Shown: positions 41,985 to 52,075 of the stretch, in pieces
Position numbering within the stretch: the stretch's first letter is position 1
Layout: every line of letters begins with the position of its first letter
Assembly: GCA_001799735.1 (NCBI GenBank)
Contig: MGUA01000005.1
Location: forward strand, 15,763 to 79,762
Direction: 5' to 3'
Source of the DNA: Elusimicrobia bacterium GWB2_63_22
GTDB lineage: Bacteria > Elusimicrobiota > Elusimicrobia > Elusimicrobiales > UBA9959
DNA length: 64,000 bases
Notes under the pieces: model-generated
Seen by the model: only the letters and a program-made list of their open reading frames with translations
What the model was told of the DNA's origin: nothing
Databases searched by the model: none
Position numbers and translations under genes: made by a program

Positions 41985-43082
41985 ATGTCATTCTCCAATA
42001 TTTTAGGCCAGGACAAGACCGTTAAGCGGCTGCGCGCCCTCATCCTCTCCGGCCGCGTGCCGCCGGCCATGATCTTCCACGGCGCGCCCGGCACAGGCAA
42101 GTTCCTGGCGGCGCTGGAATTCGCCAAGGCGCTCAACTGCTCTCATACGGCGCACCGGGAAAAGCCGGCCGCCCCGGCCGCACCCGACCCGGACGACCTT
42201 TTTGCCGCGGCCGCCCCCGAGCCGGCGCCGGCCCCCGCGCCGGAACAGGCGCCGGCACCGGCCCACACAGACCTCTCCGATTCCTGCGGGGCCTGCCTCT
42301 CCTGCCTGCAGGCCGCCAGCGGCGCCCACCCCGATATCCGCATAGTGGACACGGAAATGCAGGCCGCGTTCCTCGACGAGGCCGAGACCACCAATCTCAA
42401 GATCGACACCCTGCGCGAGATGACGCGCTGGGCCCAGCAGAAGCCCATGCTTTCCGCTTGGAAAGTATTCATCGTGCGCGACGCCGAGGCCATGGTGACC
42501 GGCGCGCAGAACGCCATCCTCAAGACGCTCGAAGAGCCTCCGCCCGGCACCGTGGTGATCCTGACCGTCTCGCGCAAGACCGCCCTGCTTTCCACCATCC
42601 TGTCGCGCTCCTGCATGATAGAGTTCGGCCTGCTGCCGCGCCAGGCGGCCAGGAGCCTGCTGGAGGCGCAGGGAGCGGACGCCTCCGAAGCCGCGGCGCT
42701 GGCCGCGCTGGGCGGGGGCTCGCTGGAGAAATCCGCCGAAGCCGGGGCTTTCCTGAAGCGCGTCTCCGCGCTGCGCCCCGGGGACCCGTCCAAAGCTTTC
42801 AAATTCACCGCCGGCCTGCCGCGCGACAGCCACAAGGCCCGCGAGGAAGTGCGCACCCTGCTGGACCTGCTGCTGGCGCGCGCCCGCGAGGACTGGCGCG
42901 CCGCGGAAGGGCCGGACAAGAGCAGGCTCACCGCCCTGCTGCGGCGCACGCTGGACCTGCGGCGCATGGCGGACCGCAACGTCTCCTACGCGCTGCTGCT
43001 GGAAACCGCCCTGCTGGAAGGGGAGCGCGCCGGCATAAAGCTGGAGGACCTGGTCAGGCCCCGCCAGCCCGGCCGCGGCTGA
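41985..43082 (+). CDS. holB: DNA polymerase III delta' subunit
   Basis: ILGQDKTVKRLRALILSGRVPPAMIFHGAPGTGKF; CGACLSCLQAASGAHPD; AQNAILKTLEEPPPGTVVIL. Confidence 0.88.
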   Translation: MSFSNILGQDKTVKRLRALILSGRVPPAMIFHGAPGTGKFLAALEFAKALNCSHTAHREKPAAPAAPDPDDLFAAAAPEPAPAPAPEQAPAPAHTDLSDSCGACLSCLQAASGAHPDIRIVDTEMQAAFLDEAETTNLKIDTLREMTRWAQQKPMLSAWKVFIVRDAEAMVTGAQNAILKTLEEPPPGTVVILTVSRKTALLSTILSRSCMIEFGLLPRQAARSLLEAQGADASEAAALAALGGGSLEKSAEAGAFLKRVSALRPGDPSKAFKFTAGLPRDSHKAREEVRTLLDLLLARAREDWRAAEGPDKSRLTALLRRTLDLRRMADRNVSYALLLETALLEGERAGIKLEDLVRPRQPGRG

Positions 43083-43084
43083 AG

Positions 43085-44590
43085 ATGCGAAGCAAGAAAT
43101 TTTACATCACCACCCCCCTGTATTACGTCAACGCCAAGCCCCATATAGGCCACGCCTATACCACGCTGGCCGCGGACGTGCTGGCCCGCCACCTGCGGGG
43201 CAAGGACATCCCGGTACACTTCCAGACCGGCACCGACGAGCACGGCGCCAACATAGAGAAAACGGCCAGGGAGAAGGGCGTGGAGCCCAAGGCCTGGTGC
43301 GACCTCATTTCGGCCGAGTTCCGCGCGCTGTGGAAAACGCTCAACATCAGCTACGACCATTTTATCCGCACTACCGACGCCGGGCACCAGGCGGGCGTAC
43401 AGGCCGTATTCGAGCGGCTGCTCCGGACCGGGGACATCTACAAGGGCGCCTACGAGGGCCTGTACTGCGCCTCCTGCGAGGCCTTCTACGACGAGGGCGA
43501 GCTGAAGGCCGGGCGCTGCCCGGTGCACGGCACACCGGCGCAGCGCGTGAGCGAGGAAACTTATTTCTTCCGCCTGTCTAAATACGAAAAGCCGCTGCTC
43601 GAACATTTCGCCCGGCACCCGGATTTCCTCTCCCCCCGCTACCGGGCGCAGGAGCTGCTGAATTTCGTCAGCGCGGGGCTCAAGGACATCTCCGTCTCCC
43701 GCGCCAGGGTGGCGTGGGGCGTGCCCGTAAAGTCCGACCCCGCCCACACCGTCTACGTCTGGTTCGACGCCCTGCTCAACTACGCCACCGGCCCCGGCTA
43801 CCACCCGGACCAGCCCTCCACCGACTTTCAGCACGTCTGGCCGGCCGACGTACAACTGGTGGGCAAGGAGATCTTCCGCTTCCACGGCGTAGTCTGGCCC
43901 GCCATGCTGCTGGCCCTGGGCGTGGAGCTGCCGCGCAAGGTGTACGCGCACGGCTGGTGGACCATCAACGGCGAGAAGATGTCCAAGTCGCGGGGCAACT
44001 TTATAAGGGCGGAGGACGTGGTGCGCGATTACGGCGTGGACGCCCTGCGCTATTTCCTCCTGCGCGAAGTGCCCTTCGGCCAGGACGGGGATTTTTCCCT
44101 GGAGGCCCTGCGCCGGCGCTACAACGCGGACCTGGCCAACGACCTGGGCAACCTTTTTTCGCGGGTGATGAACATGGCGGCCAAGTACCTGGAGCACCGG
44201 CTGCCGCACAAGCCGGAGAGCTCGGAGGCGTTCCGCGAACTCGCCTCGCGGACGCCCGGGATACACCGCAGCATAGAGGCGCTGCAGTTCAGCGAAGCCC
44301 TGGAACAGATCTGGCAGGGCGTCGCCAGCCTCAACCGGCTGATCGACGAGAAAAAGCCCTGGGAAATGGCGAAGAGGGACCCGGCCGCGCTCAGGCCTTT
44401 TCTCAACGAGCTGGTCTGGTGCCTGCGCCTTGTGGCCGGCTGGCTGGACCCTTTTATGCCAGACACCGCCAGTAAGATGCACCTGCAGCTGGGCGTAGGC
44501 ATGACCTCCGCGGGCGTGGAGCCGCAGAAGCTCCCCCCGCTTTTCCCGCGCAAGCACGACGATAACCCCGGAGCTCCCGGCAACAACTGA
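43085..44590 (+). CDS. metG: Methionyl-tRNA synthetase
   Basis: FYITTPLYYVNAKPHIGHAYTT, INGEKMSKSRGN (KMSKS). Confidence 0.97.
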   Translation: MRSKKFYITTPLYYVNAKPHIGHAYTTLAADVLARHLRGKDIPVHFQTGTDEHGANIEKTAREKGVEPKAWCDLISAEFRALWKTLNISYDHFIRTTDAGHQAGVQAVFERLLRTGDIYKGAYEGLYCASCEAFYDEGELKAGRCPVHGTPAQRVSEETYFFRLSKYEKPLLEHFARHPDFLSPRYRAQELLNFVSAGLKDISVSRARVAWGVPVKSDPAHTVYVWFDALLNYATGPGYHPDQPSTDFQHVWPADVQLVGKEIFRFHGVVWPAMLLALGVELPRKVYAHGWWTINGEKMSKSRGNFIRAEDVVRDYGVDALRYFLLREVPFGQDGDFSLEALRRRYNADLANDLGNLFSRVMNMAAKYLEHRLPHKPESSEAFRELASRTPGIHRSIEALQFSEALEQIWQGVASLNRLIDEKKPWEMAKRDPAALRPFLNELVWCLRLVAGWLDPFMPDTASKMHLQLGVGMTSAGVEPQKLPPLFPRKHDDNPGAPGNN

Positions 44591-44612
44591 CCCCGCCTTG
44601 CGGCGGGGCATA

Positions 44613-44646
44613 AAAAAAGGCCCGGGCGCTCGCCCGGGCCTTTTTT
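44613..44646. terminator. Bidirectional terminator
   Basis: AAAAAAAGGCCCGGGCGCTCGCCCGGGCCTTTTTT. Confidence 0.85.
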
Positions 44647-44659
44647 GCGCTTTTAAACG

Positions 44660-45463
44660 TCAGGCTTCTTTGGAACTGAGGGCCCCTCGAAGGGCCTTGT
44701 AGATGCCCACGATGACGCCGGAGACGGCGTACAGGGAGAAGAACAGGAACAGCGCGTCCTGCGGGTAGGCCACTATCATCGACAGCACCGCGATGATGAG
44801 CATGATGCCCGTAAGCGACGTGGGCTTTATCATGTCGCCTTTGAAAGCGGCATAAGGGGCCGTGGAGACCATCAGCAGCGCCAGCGCTATCATGATGAAG
44901 GGAATGGCGGCGTAGACGTAAGGCATCTGCGCCATGACCAGCTTTATGCTGCGCGCCCCGCCGTCGCCCTCGAGCATGCTGTAGGCCAGCACGAAGGAGA
45001 CCAGGATGCCGGCGGCGCCCGGGATGGGCAGGCCCTGGAAATAATCCTTGTCGCTGCCGCCGAAATGCGATTTCACGTTATAGCGGGCCAGGCGCAGCGC
45101 CCCGCACAGCACGTACAGGAAGGCCACCGGGTAGCTCCAGACGCCGTAATCCTTGAGCACCAGCTTGTAGATCATGTACGCCGGCGCGATGCCGAAGGAC
45201 ATCCAGTCCGACAGGGAGTCTATCTCCACGCCGAAGGAGCTTTCGCCGTGCACCAGGCGCGCCACGCGGCCGTCGAGCATGTCCATAACGTAGGCCAGGA
45301 TTATGAACCAGGCCGCCTGCACGAACTTCCCCTCGGAAGCCAGCAGTATCGCGAAGAAGCCGAAGGCCATGTTGGCGATGGTGAAGATGGACGGCAGCAC
45401 TATGGCGCCGGTCTTCTTGAGCTTGGCCATGTCGATGCGCTTTTTTTCCTGTATCTCTTCCAT
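44660..45463 (-). CDS. pssA: CDP-diacylglycerol--serine O-phosphatidyltransferase
   Basis: DMLDGRVARLVHGESSFGVEIDSLSDWMSFG (CDP-alcohol phosphatidyltransferase motif). Confidence 0.92.
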   Translation of the reverse strand: MEEIQEKKRIDMAKLKKTGAIVLPSIFTIANMAFGFFAILLASEGKFVQAAWFIILAYVMDMLDGRVARLVHGESSFGVEIDSLSDWMSFGIAPAYMIYKLVLKDYGVWSYPVAFLYVLCGALRLARYNVKSHFGGSDKDYFQGLPIPGAAGILVSFVLAYSMLEGDGGARSIKLVMAQMPYVYAAIPFIMIALALLMVSTAPYAAFKGDMIKPTSLTGIMLIIAVLSMIVAYPQDALFLFFSLYAVSGVIVGIYKALRGALSSKEA

Positions 45464-45476
45464 TGTTAAGGTCCTT

Positions 45477-46103
45477 TTACCAGACGGCGAGCACGGTCTC
45501 GGCCCCGGCCACCTTGTCGCCGGGCTTCACCAGCACCTTGGCGGTCTCAGGCAGGTAGACGGCCACCTGCGAACCGAAATAGATCATGCCGACGCGCTGG
45601 CCCTGCTTCACGTCCTCGCCTTCCTTGACGTAGCAGGCTATGCGGCGGGCTATGGCGCCGGTGATCTGCTCTATGGTTATCGTCCGGCCGTACTCCCCGG
45701 TGATGCCGATGAGGTTGCGCTCGTTGTCGGCGGCCTCGGGCGCGTAGGCGACGGCGAACTTGCCCTTGGTGTACTTCACTTTGGAGATCTTGCCTTCCAT
45801 CGGCGCGCGCTGCACGTGCACGTTAAGCACCGACAGGAAGATGCGCACCACGGTGATGCCGGGGGTGCCCTCGTTCTTGATGGTCATCACGGTGCCGTCG
45901 GCGGGGCAGGCTATTTCGCCGGGGGCGAAGACCTTTTCGCGCTCGGGGTCGCGGAAAAAGTAGGCCGAGAAAGAGGCGAAGGCCAGGCCGAGGACCAGCA
46001 GCGGTATGCCGACGATCCTGGACCAGACTATCACCACGCCGCCCAGCGCGGCGGCTATGATGCCGGCTGCTATAAGTTTTATTCCTTCAGGCGCAAATCC
46101 CAT
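45477..46103 (-). CDS. psd: Phosphatidylserine decarboxylase
   Basis: ACPADGTVMTIKNE, FLSVLNVHVQRAPMEGKI, GSQVAVYLP; start reset to MGFAPEGIKL. Confidence 0.92.
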   Translation of the reverse strand: MGFAPEGIKLIAAGIIAAALGGVVIVWSRIVGIPLLVLGLAFASFSAYFFRDPEREKVFAPGEIACPADGTVMTIKNEGTPGITVVRIFLSVLNVHVQRAPMEGKISKVKYTKGKFAVAYAPEAADNERNLIGITGEYGRTITIEQITGAIARRIACYVKEGEDVKQGQRVGMIYFGSQVAVYLPETAKVLVKPGDKVAGAETVLAVW

Positions 46104-46216
46104 GTTTTCCTCCTGCGATTTTAAACTGTAAATTCTGTGGGCATGGTGGGACGGGGAAGGCCTCCGCAAACACACGACACGGAAGCGTAGTCGGCCCGAA
46201 CCCACAGCCAATTAAC

Positions 46217-46301
46217 TGCCCGGGGCGGGACTCGAACCCGCACGGAGGAAACCTCCAGCTGATTTTAAGTCAGCTCTGGCTACCAGTTACAGCACCCGGG
46301 C
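46217..46301 (-). tRNA. tRNA-Leu (anticodon TAA)
   Basis: Minus strand GCCCGGG...CTTAAAA loop, long variable arm, GGGTTCGAGTCCC, CCCGGGC. Confidence 0.92.
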
Positions 46302-46325
46302 CAGTGGTTTATTATTCTACTAATT

Positions 46326-46751
46326 TTAGCGCTGGCCCTTGCGGAGCTCCGCGTCGGCCAGGTGCTGGAAGCCGTCGCAGGTCAGGGTCTTTATCCCCTC
46401 GGCGGCCGCGCGGTCGCGCAGGCCGTTGTCCGAGGTAACAATTATCGCCCTGATGCCCTCGTTCTGCATGAAATAGCCGCGCTCGACCAGCATTTCGTCG
46501 GCCGGCTCGGAATCGCTGTAGTAGACCGTGACGGACGGCCCGGCCGAACCGGACTTGCGGTAAGGCCCGTCGAAAACCACCCGGAAGCACGAGGCGCGCA
46601 GGGTTTCGGTGCGGGCCACGTCCCCGAGCCAGCGCATGAATTCCCGCTCCAGCTCCTCGGGCGAAGTCCCGCCGGCCCGCTCCCAGAAGCGCATGGAAAA
46701 ATTGGAGCCGTCTATCAGGTAGACGGTAGGCTTGGTGGAGAGACGCTTCAT
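46326..46751 (-). CDS. NYN/PIN-like (YacP-type) nuclease-fold protein
   Basis: VYLIDGSNFSMRFW, VTVYYSDSEPADEMLVERG, AIIVTSDNGLRDRAAAEG. Confidence 0.75.
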   Translation of the reverse strand: MKRLSTKPTVYLIDGSNFSMRFWERAGGTSPEELEREFMRWLGDVARTETLRASCFRVVFDGPYRKSGSAGPSVTVYYSDSEPADEMLVERGYFMQNEGIRAIIVTSDNGLRDRAAAEGIKTLTCDGFQHLADAELRKGQR

Positions 46752-47893
46752 TTAGAGACCTCGACCACGGTTATCCTGCGCTTCAGCAGGGACAGCCTCA
46801 GGCCGAGCTGCCGCTGCAACTGTACGTCTATCACCCGGGGGTCGTCCGAATCCAGCTCGAAGCTGTACTCGTAGGGCCCGGCCTCTCGCGTCTCGTCGAG
46901 CACGGGGCGGCGGAGCACTTCTTTCAGCCGCCCGGCCAGCACGTTAAAGCCCCCGCCTTTCACCTCCAGCACGGCGCCGTTTAGCCTGGCGTCGCCGTAC
47001 TCCCGGCGGGTCTTTACGTTAACGGGGCCGCCGGAGGCTTTTTTCAGCACATAGACCTCGGCCTCGCGCTCCGACCTGGCTACCTTCAGCCCCAGCGCGG
47101 CCTGCAGGCCGCCCAGGAAAAAATCTTTTTTAGCCGCCGCCCGGCTGTCGGGCAGGCGGAAGCGGATGTCGTAGGAGGCGGCCATGGCCGGGGCGGCCGC
47201 GGGCTTTATGTCGAACCTGTCCACCTTGCCGTACAGCCACTCCAGCGCGTATTCCAGCGACATGGCCGAGGCCCGCAGCGAGGCGGGGCCGTACTGAGCC
47301 GAGCCGGAATTGCCTTCGGACGGGGAGATGGAGAACTCCGCCATCGCGGAGCCGGTGGAGACGGCGGCGCCCGCAGCCGCCTGAGACTTATAGCTGCCGG
47401 CCAGCAGTTCCATTATGGTCTCGGGCGCGAGGTCCGCAGGATGCGGGAAGGCCGCCACCGTGCCTTCGGCGTCCACCAGCACGGTATGCGGGCGGCCGTA
47501 AACGCGGAAAGCCTTGAAGACTTCGGCGCCGGCCTCCGGGGCCACCCAGCCCGAGACCGGGTGCTGCCGCAGGAAAGCGCTGACGTCGGCTTCGCTCTCG
47601 TCGGTAATATGGATGAACACCACCGGCCGGCCGCGGAACCTTTCGGCCAACCCGTTGAGGTGCGGGATGGATTCCACGCACGGGTCGCACCAGGTGGCCC
47701 AGAACTCAAGCACGACCACCTTGCCGCGCAGCTCCTCCCAGCCTCCCAGCGCCCGCTGCGGGGCGTTGATCAGTTTAGGCAGGGCTATCACGGGCGCGGG
47801 GCGGCCCGCCTTCGCCAGGCGGGGACGCTCGGCCGGTTTGCCGTTGCAGGCCGCGAGCGCCAGCAGAAGGATAAGGGCCGCCGTCTTTCGCAT
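46748..47893 (-). CDS. TlpA-like thioredoxin-fold lipoprotein fused to DUF3738/TIGR03435-like domain
   Basis: GKVVVLEFWATWCDPCVESIPHLNGL; C-terminal LAGRLKEVLRRPVLDETREAGPYEYSFEL...LQRQLGLRLSLLKRRITVVEV. Confidence 0.75.
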   Translation of the reverse strand: MRKTAALILLLALAACNGKPAERPRLAKAGRPAPVIALPKLINAPQRALGGWEELRGKVVVLEFWATWCDPCVESIPHLNGLAERFRGRPVVFIHITDESEADVSAFLRQHPVSGWVAPEAGAEVFKAFRVYGRPHTVLVDAEGTVAAFPHPADLAPETIMELLAGSYKSQAAAGAAVSTGSAMAEFSISPSEGNSGSAQYGPASLRASAMSLEYALEWLYGKVDRFDIKPAAAPAMAASYDIRFRLPDSRAAAKKDFFLGGLQAALGLKVARSEREAEVYVLKKASGGPVNVKTRREYGDARLNGAVLEVKGGGFNVLAGRLKEVLRRPVLDETREAGPYEYSFELDSDDPRVIDVQLQRQLGLRLSLLKRRITVVEVSK

Positions 47894-47897
47894 GTTT

Positions 47898-48599
47898 TTA
47901 AGCGCGCTCCGGGGCTTTTATGCCGAGCGCGAGGCCCTCGGGAGTGGGGATCACGGCGGACGAGACAAAGCGGTCCGAGTCGAAAAGTACGTGGAAGAAC
48001 TCGCGCATGGCGCGCGCCGCGGCGGTTTCGGCCGGCGCGCCGCCCTCGGCGCAGATCTTGCCTTTTACAAAGACCCGCCCGGCCAGGGCCAGGCCGCCGG
48101 GGCGCAGGTTGGCGGCCGCCCAGCGCAGGTAGGCGGGATAGTTTTCAGCGTCTCCGTCGATAAAACAAAGGTCGAAAGGCGCCAGCTTGGAGAGGGTCTT
48201 GAGATTGTCGAGGGCCGGCCCCTCCATTACGGTCACTTTCCTGGACAGGCCCGAGGCCTCCATCGCGTCCTTGGCGGCGTTGACGCAGGCGGGATCTTTT
48301 TCCAGGCAGTACAGCCGCGCCCCGTCCTGCAGGCCGCGGGCCAGCCAATGCGCGGAATAGCCGTAGAGCGAGCCTATCTCCACCGCCTTCCTGGCACCGG
48401 AGAGCCGGGCGAACGTCTCGAGGAGCTTGCCCTCCATCGCCGAGACGGCCTCGCCGCGCAGGCCGGCGTTCTGCATGGCCGAGACCACGTGCGAGGCGTA
48501 GCCCTCGTCGGCGGCGGCAAGGGACGCCAGGTAGGCGGCCAGTTCGGGCGTGTGGTAGGCCCCGGAGAAGAGGTCAGGTTTTTGGTCGTTCATGGTCAT
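47898..48599 (-). CDS. SAM-dependent O-methyltransferase (class I, caffeoyl-CoA OMT-like)
   Basis: KAVEIGSLYGYSAHWLA, DLCFIDGDAENYPAYLRWAAANLRPGGL; start reset to MTMNDQ. Confidence 0.85.
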   Translation of the reverse strand: MTMNDQKPDLFSGAYHTPELAAYLASLAAADEGYASHVVSAMQNAGLRGEAVSAMEGKLLETFARLSGARKAVEIGSLYGYSAHWLARGLQDGARLYCLEKDPACVNAAKDAMEASGLSRKVTVMEGPALDNLKTLSKLAPFDLCFIDGDAENYPAYLRWAAANLRPGGLALAGRVFVKGKICAEGGAPAETAAARAMREFFHVLFDSDRFVSSAVIPTPEGLALGIKAPERA

Positions 48600-49069
48600 A
48601 AGGGCTGGCGGTGCAGGGTAATTCCGAAGCGGCGGCCGCCGGGGGCGGCGCCCGCGCACATGAGCACGGGGAAAGGCGAAAAATCGCCCGCGTTCAGCGC
48701 GGCGGCGCAGAAAGCCCCGGCGGGGCCGTCGAGGCGCGCCTGCGCCTGGAAATAGCGGCCGGCGCAGGCGTCCCTGCCCACGTAAGGGCAGATAGCGTAA
48801 AAGTCCAGCTCCACGGAGAGGTCCCCCCCGGGGAGGGCCAGTTTTTTTGAGAGGTGCGCGGCGGCGGCCTCGCCGGCGGCCGCGGGCAGCGCCAGGAGCA
48901 GCGTCACCGGGACGTTGCGCTCGCCCGGGACCGGCAGGGCGCAGGAGGAGCCGGCGCAGTCCTGCGTCCAGGAGGAGAGATAACCTTTAAGTTCCAGTTG
49001 CGGTTCGCCAACGGCCGCCGCAACAGGACCGGCCAGCAGCGCCGCCAGGGCGATTAATATCTTTTTCAT
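48596..49069 (-). CDS. Secreted hypothetical protein
   Basis: Signal peptide MKKILIALAALLAGPVAAA; four Cys; ATGA overlap with downstream methyltransferase. Confidence 0.55.
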   Translation of the reverse strand: MKKILIALAALLAGPVAAAVGEPQLELKGYLSSWTQDCAGSSCALPVPGERNVPVTLLLALPAAAGEAAAAHLSKKLALPGGDLSVELDFYAICPYVGRDACAGRYFQAQARLDGPAGAFCAAALNAGDFSPFPVLMCAGAAPGGRRFGITLHRQPL

Positions 49070-49183
49070 TAGAAGTCATATATTTTACAAAAAAACAGGG
49101 GGCAGCGGTTTTTTACCGCAAAACCCCCGGCCCCCGGGCCGCCTTTGCTTTCTTTTGCCCTCTTATGCTATATTTCAGTATCT

Positions 49184-50683
49184 ATGGCGACCCAAAACAT
49201 CAAATTCGGCACCTCCGGTTGGAGAGCCGTTATCGGCGAAGATTTCACAGTTTCCAGCCTGCGCCGCGTGGCGCACGCGGCCGCTGAGCACGTTAAGGAG
49301 AACCGCGAGTACGGCTACAAGGGCGAGGAATTCCTCCTGAGCCTGCGCAAAGCCGGCAAGCCCGCACCCAAAACGGCCCGGATCATAATCGGCTACGACA
49401 CCCGCTACATGTCCGAGGATTTTGCCAAGATCGCGGCCGAGGCGATAGCCGCCGAGGGCATCACCGCCGTCATCTCCAGCGCCGAAGCCCCCACCCCGGT
49501 GGTGGCCTGGGAAGTCCTGCGCAACGACGCCTCCGGCGGCCTGATGCTGACCGCCAGCCAGAACGAACCCTACTACAACGGGGTCAAGTGGACCCCCTAC
49601 TGGGGCGGCCCCGCCCTGCCCGACATTACCGCCGACCTCGAAGCCCGGGTGCAGGGCCTGACGATCGCCGAGGTGGAGAAGCTCATCCCCTTCGACCACG
49701 GCGTTACGGCCGGCATCATAAAGGTGCAGGATTTCCGCGAGGACTATTTTAAACAGCTGGGGTCGCTGCTGGACCTGGGCGCCATAAAAAAAGCGGGGCT
49801 CAAGATCGCCACCGATTCCGTCAACGGCGCCGCCCGCACCTACCTGCGGCCGATGCTGGAGCGGGCCGGGGCCAAAGTGACCGGCCTGCGCGAGGAGCGC
49901 GACGTGCTGTTCGGCGGCCGCTCCCCGGACACCGGCGAAGAGAACCTGAAAGGGCTCAAGGAAGCCGTGGTAAAGGGCAAATTGCAGCTGGGCCTGGCCT
50001 GCGACGGCGACGCGGACCGCTTCGGCGTGATAGATTCCGACGGCACCTGGATCTCCCCCAACGTGGTGCTGGGCCTGGTGCTGGAGCACCTGGTGAAGAA
50101 CCGGGGCCTCAAGGGCAAGGTCGCCCGCTCGGTAATGACCTCCCATTTCACGGACGCCATAGCCAAATCGCACGGTCTGGAGGTGCGCGAGACCGCCGTC
50201 GGCTTCAAGCACGTCGGCAACCTGATGCGCACCGGCCAGTACCTCCTCGGCGGCGAGGAATCCGGCGGCCTGACGGTCATGAACCACGTGCCCGAGAAGG
50301 ACGGCATCCTCGCCTGCATGCTGATGGCGGAGATGGTGGCCTACGAGCGCAAGCCGATAAAGAAGATCATAGCGGAGCTCGCCAAGAAGGTGGGCAGCTT
50401 CACCAATACGCGCCTCACTCTGCCGCTGGACAAGAACGTCCACATGGAATTCCTGGTAGAGCGGCTCAAGCTCAACCCGCCGCTCAACCTGGCCGGCGCC
50501 CCGGTCTGGCGCATCGACCACACCGACGGCTTCAAGTTCATCATGAAGGACGGCAGCTGGCTGGGCCTGCGCCCCGCCGGCGCTTCGGAGCCGACGGTGC
50601 GCCTCTACGCCGAGGCCTCCACCCCGCAGAAAGCCGCCGCCCTTAACGAGGCGGGCCGGAAGATAGTCAGCGGCAAGTTTTAA
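49184..50683 (+). CDS. Phosphoglucomutase/phosphomannomutase family protein
   Basis: IKFGTSGWRAVIGEDFT, LMLTASQNEPYYNGVKW, ACDGDADRFGVID, GGEESGGLT. Confidence 0.9.
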   Translation: MATQNIKFGTSGWRAVIGEDFTVSSLRRVAHAAAEHVKENREYGYKGEEFLLSLRKAGKPAPKTARIIIGYDTRYMSEDFAKIAAEAIAAEGITAVISSAEAPTPVVAWEVLRNDASGGLMLTASQNEPYYNGVKWTPYWGGPALPDITADLEARVQGLTIAEVEKLIPFDHGVTAGIIKVQDFREDYFKQLGSLLDLGAIKKAGLKIATDSVNGAARTYLRPMLERAGAKVTGLREERDVLFGGRSPDTGEENLKGLKEAVVKGKLQLGLACDGDADRFGVIDSDGTWISPNVVLGLVLEHLVKNRGLKGKVARSVMTSHFTDAIAKSHGLEVRETAVGFKHVGNLMRTGQYLLGGEESGGLTVMNHVPEKDGILACMLMAEMVAYERKPIKKIIAELAKKVGSFTNTRLTLPLDKNVHMEFLVERLKLNPPLNLAGAPVWRIDHTDGFKFIMKDGSWLGLRPAGASEPTVRLYAEASTPQKAAALNEAGRKIVSGKF

Positions 50684-50731
50684 AGGTCCGCGCGGCGCTT
50701 AAGTCGCCGGACCAACTCAGGAGAAAAAACA

Positions 50732-52015
50732 ATGGAAGCCAAAATAAAAAAAGTTATAGCAAGGGAAATTCTTGACTCGCGCGGTTTCCCCACCGTGGAA
50801 GCCGACGTAATGCTTACCGACGGCTCTTTCGGCCGCGCCGCGGTGCCGAGCGGCGCCTCTACCGGCACCCACGAGGCCCTGGAAATGCGCGACGGCGGCA
50901 AGCGCTACCTGGGCAAGGGCGTCACCAAGGCCGTGGAGAACGTCAACAAGGCCATCGCGGCCGAGATCACCGGCCTGAAGGCCGAGCAGATAAGGATCGA
51001 CGAGCTGATGATAAAGCTCGACGACACCCAGACCAAGAGCAAGCTGGGCGCCAACGCCATCCTGGGCGTCTCCATGGCGCTGGCCCGCGCCGGCGCCGCC
51101 AACGCCAAGCTCCCGCTCTACGCCTACATCCGCAAGGCCTACGGCCTCAAGCATAAGGACTTCGTCATCCCCGCCCCCATGATGAACATCATCAACGGCG
51201 GCAAGCACGCCGACTCCGGCATCAGCATCCAGGAATTCATGATCGTGCCGACCGGCGCGGCCAAGTTCACCGACGGCATCCGCATGGGCTGCGAGATCTA
51301 CCACACGCTCAAGAAGGTCCTGACCAAGGCGGGCTACAGCACGTCCGTCGGCGACGAGGGCGGCTTCGCCCCCAAGATCTTCACGCACGAGTCCGTGCTG
51401 GAGACCATCTGCAACGCCATCAAGGAAGCGGGCTACACCTTCAAGGAAGTCCAGATCGCCCTGGACTCGGCCGCCAGCGAGTTCTTCCAGAACGACCGCT
51501 ACGTGTTCGAAGGCTCCAACCTGAGCTACCAGGAACTGACCGCCAAGTACTCCGAGTGGAAGAAGCACTTCCCCATCATCTCCTACGAGGACCCGCTCGC
51601 CGAAGACGACTGGGAAGGCTGGGACCACCTCACCAAGCACCTGGGCAAGAAAGCCCGCGTGGTGGGCGACGACCTGTTCGTCACCAACCCCGAGCGCCTC
51701 AAGAAGGGCATAGAGGACGGCGTCGCGAACTCCATCCTGATCAAGCTTAACCAGATCGGCTCGCTGACCGAGACCGTGCGCGTGATAGAGCAGGCCCACA
51801 AGGCCAATTACGCCACCGTGATCAGCCACCGCTCGGGCGAGACCGAGGACGCCTTCATCGCCGACCTGGCCGTGGCCACCAACGCCGGCGCCATAAAGAC
51901 CGGCGCGCCCTGCCGCTCCGAGCGCCTGTGCAAGTACAACCAGCTCATCCGCATAGAGGAAGAACTGGGCAAGAAGGCGCGCTACGCCAAGGACAGCGTC
52001 TTCAAGTTCAAGTAA
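50732..52015 (+). CDS. eno: Enolase
   Basis: [53 protein letters not shown]. Confidence 0.98.
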   Translation: MEAKIKKVIAREILDSRGFPTVEADVMLTDGSFGRAAVPSGASTGTHEALEMRDGGKRYLGKGVTKAVENVNKAIAAEITGLKAEQIRIDELMIKLDDTQTKSKLGANAILGVSMALARAGAANAKLPLYAYIRKAYGLKHKDFVIPAPMMNIINGGKHADSGISIQEFMIVPTGAAKFTDGIRMGCEIYHTLKKVLTKAGYSTSVGDEGGFAPKIFTHESVLETICNAIKEAGYTFKEVQIALDSAASEFFQNDRYVFEGSNLSYQELTAKYSEWKKHFPIISYEDPLAEDDWEGWDHLTKHLGKKARVVGDDLFVTNPERLKKGIEDGVANSILIKLNQIGSLTETVRVIEQAHKANYATVISHRSGETEDAFIADLAVATNAGAIKTGAPCRSERLCKYNQLIRIEEELGKKARYAKDSVFKFK

Positions 52016-52075
52016 GACTTACCGGATGAAAGCCCCGTCCGTTTGAAAGCGGGCGGGGCTTTTTCACAGAGCGCG

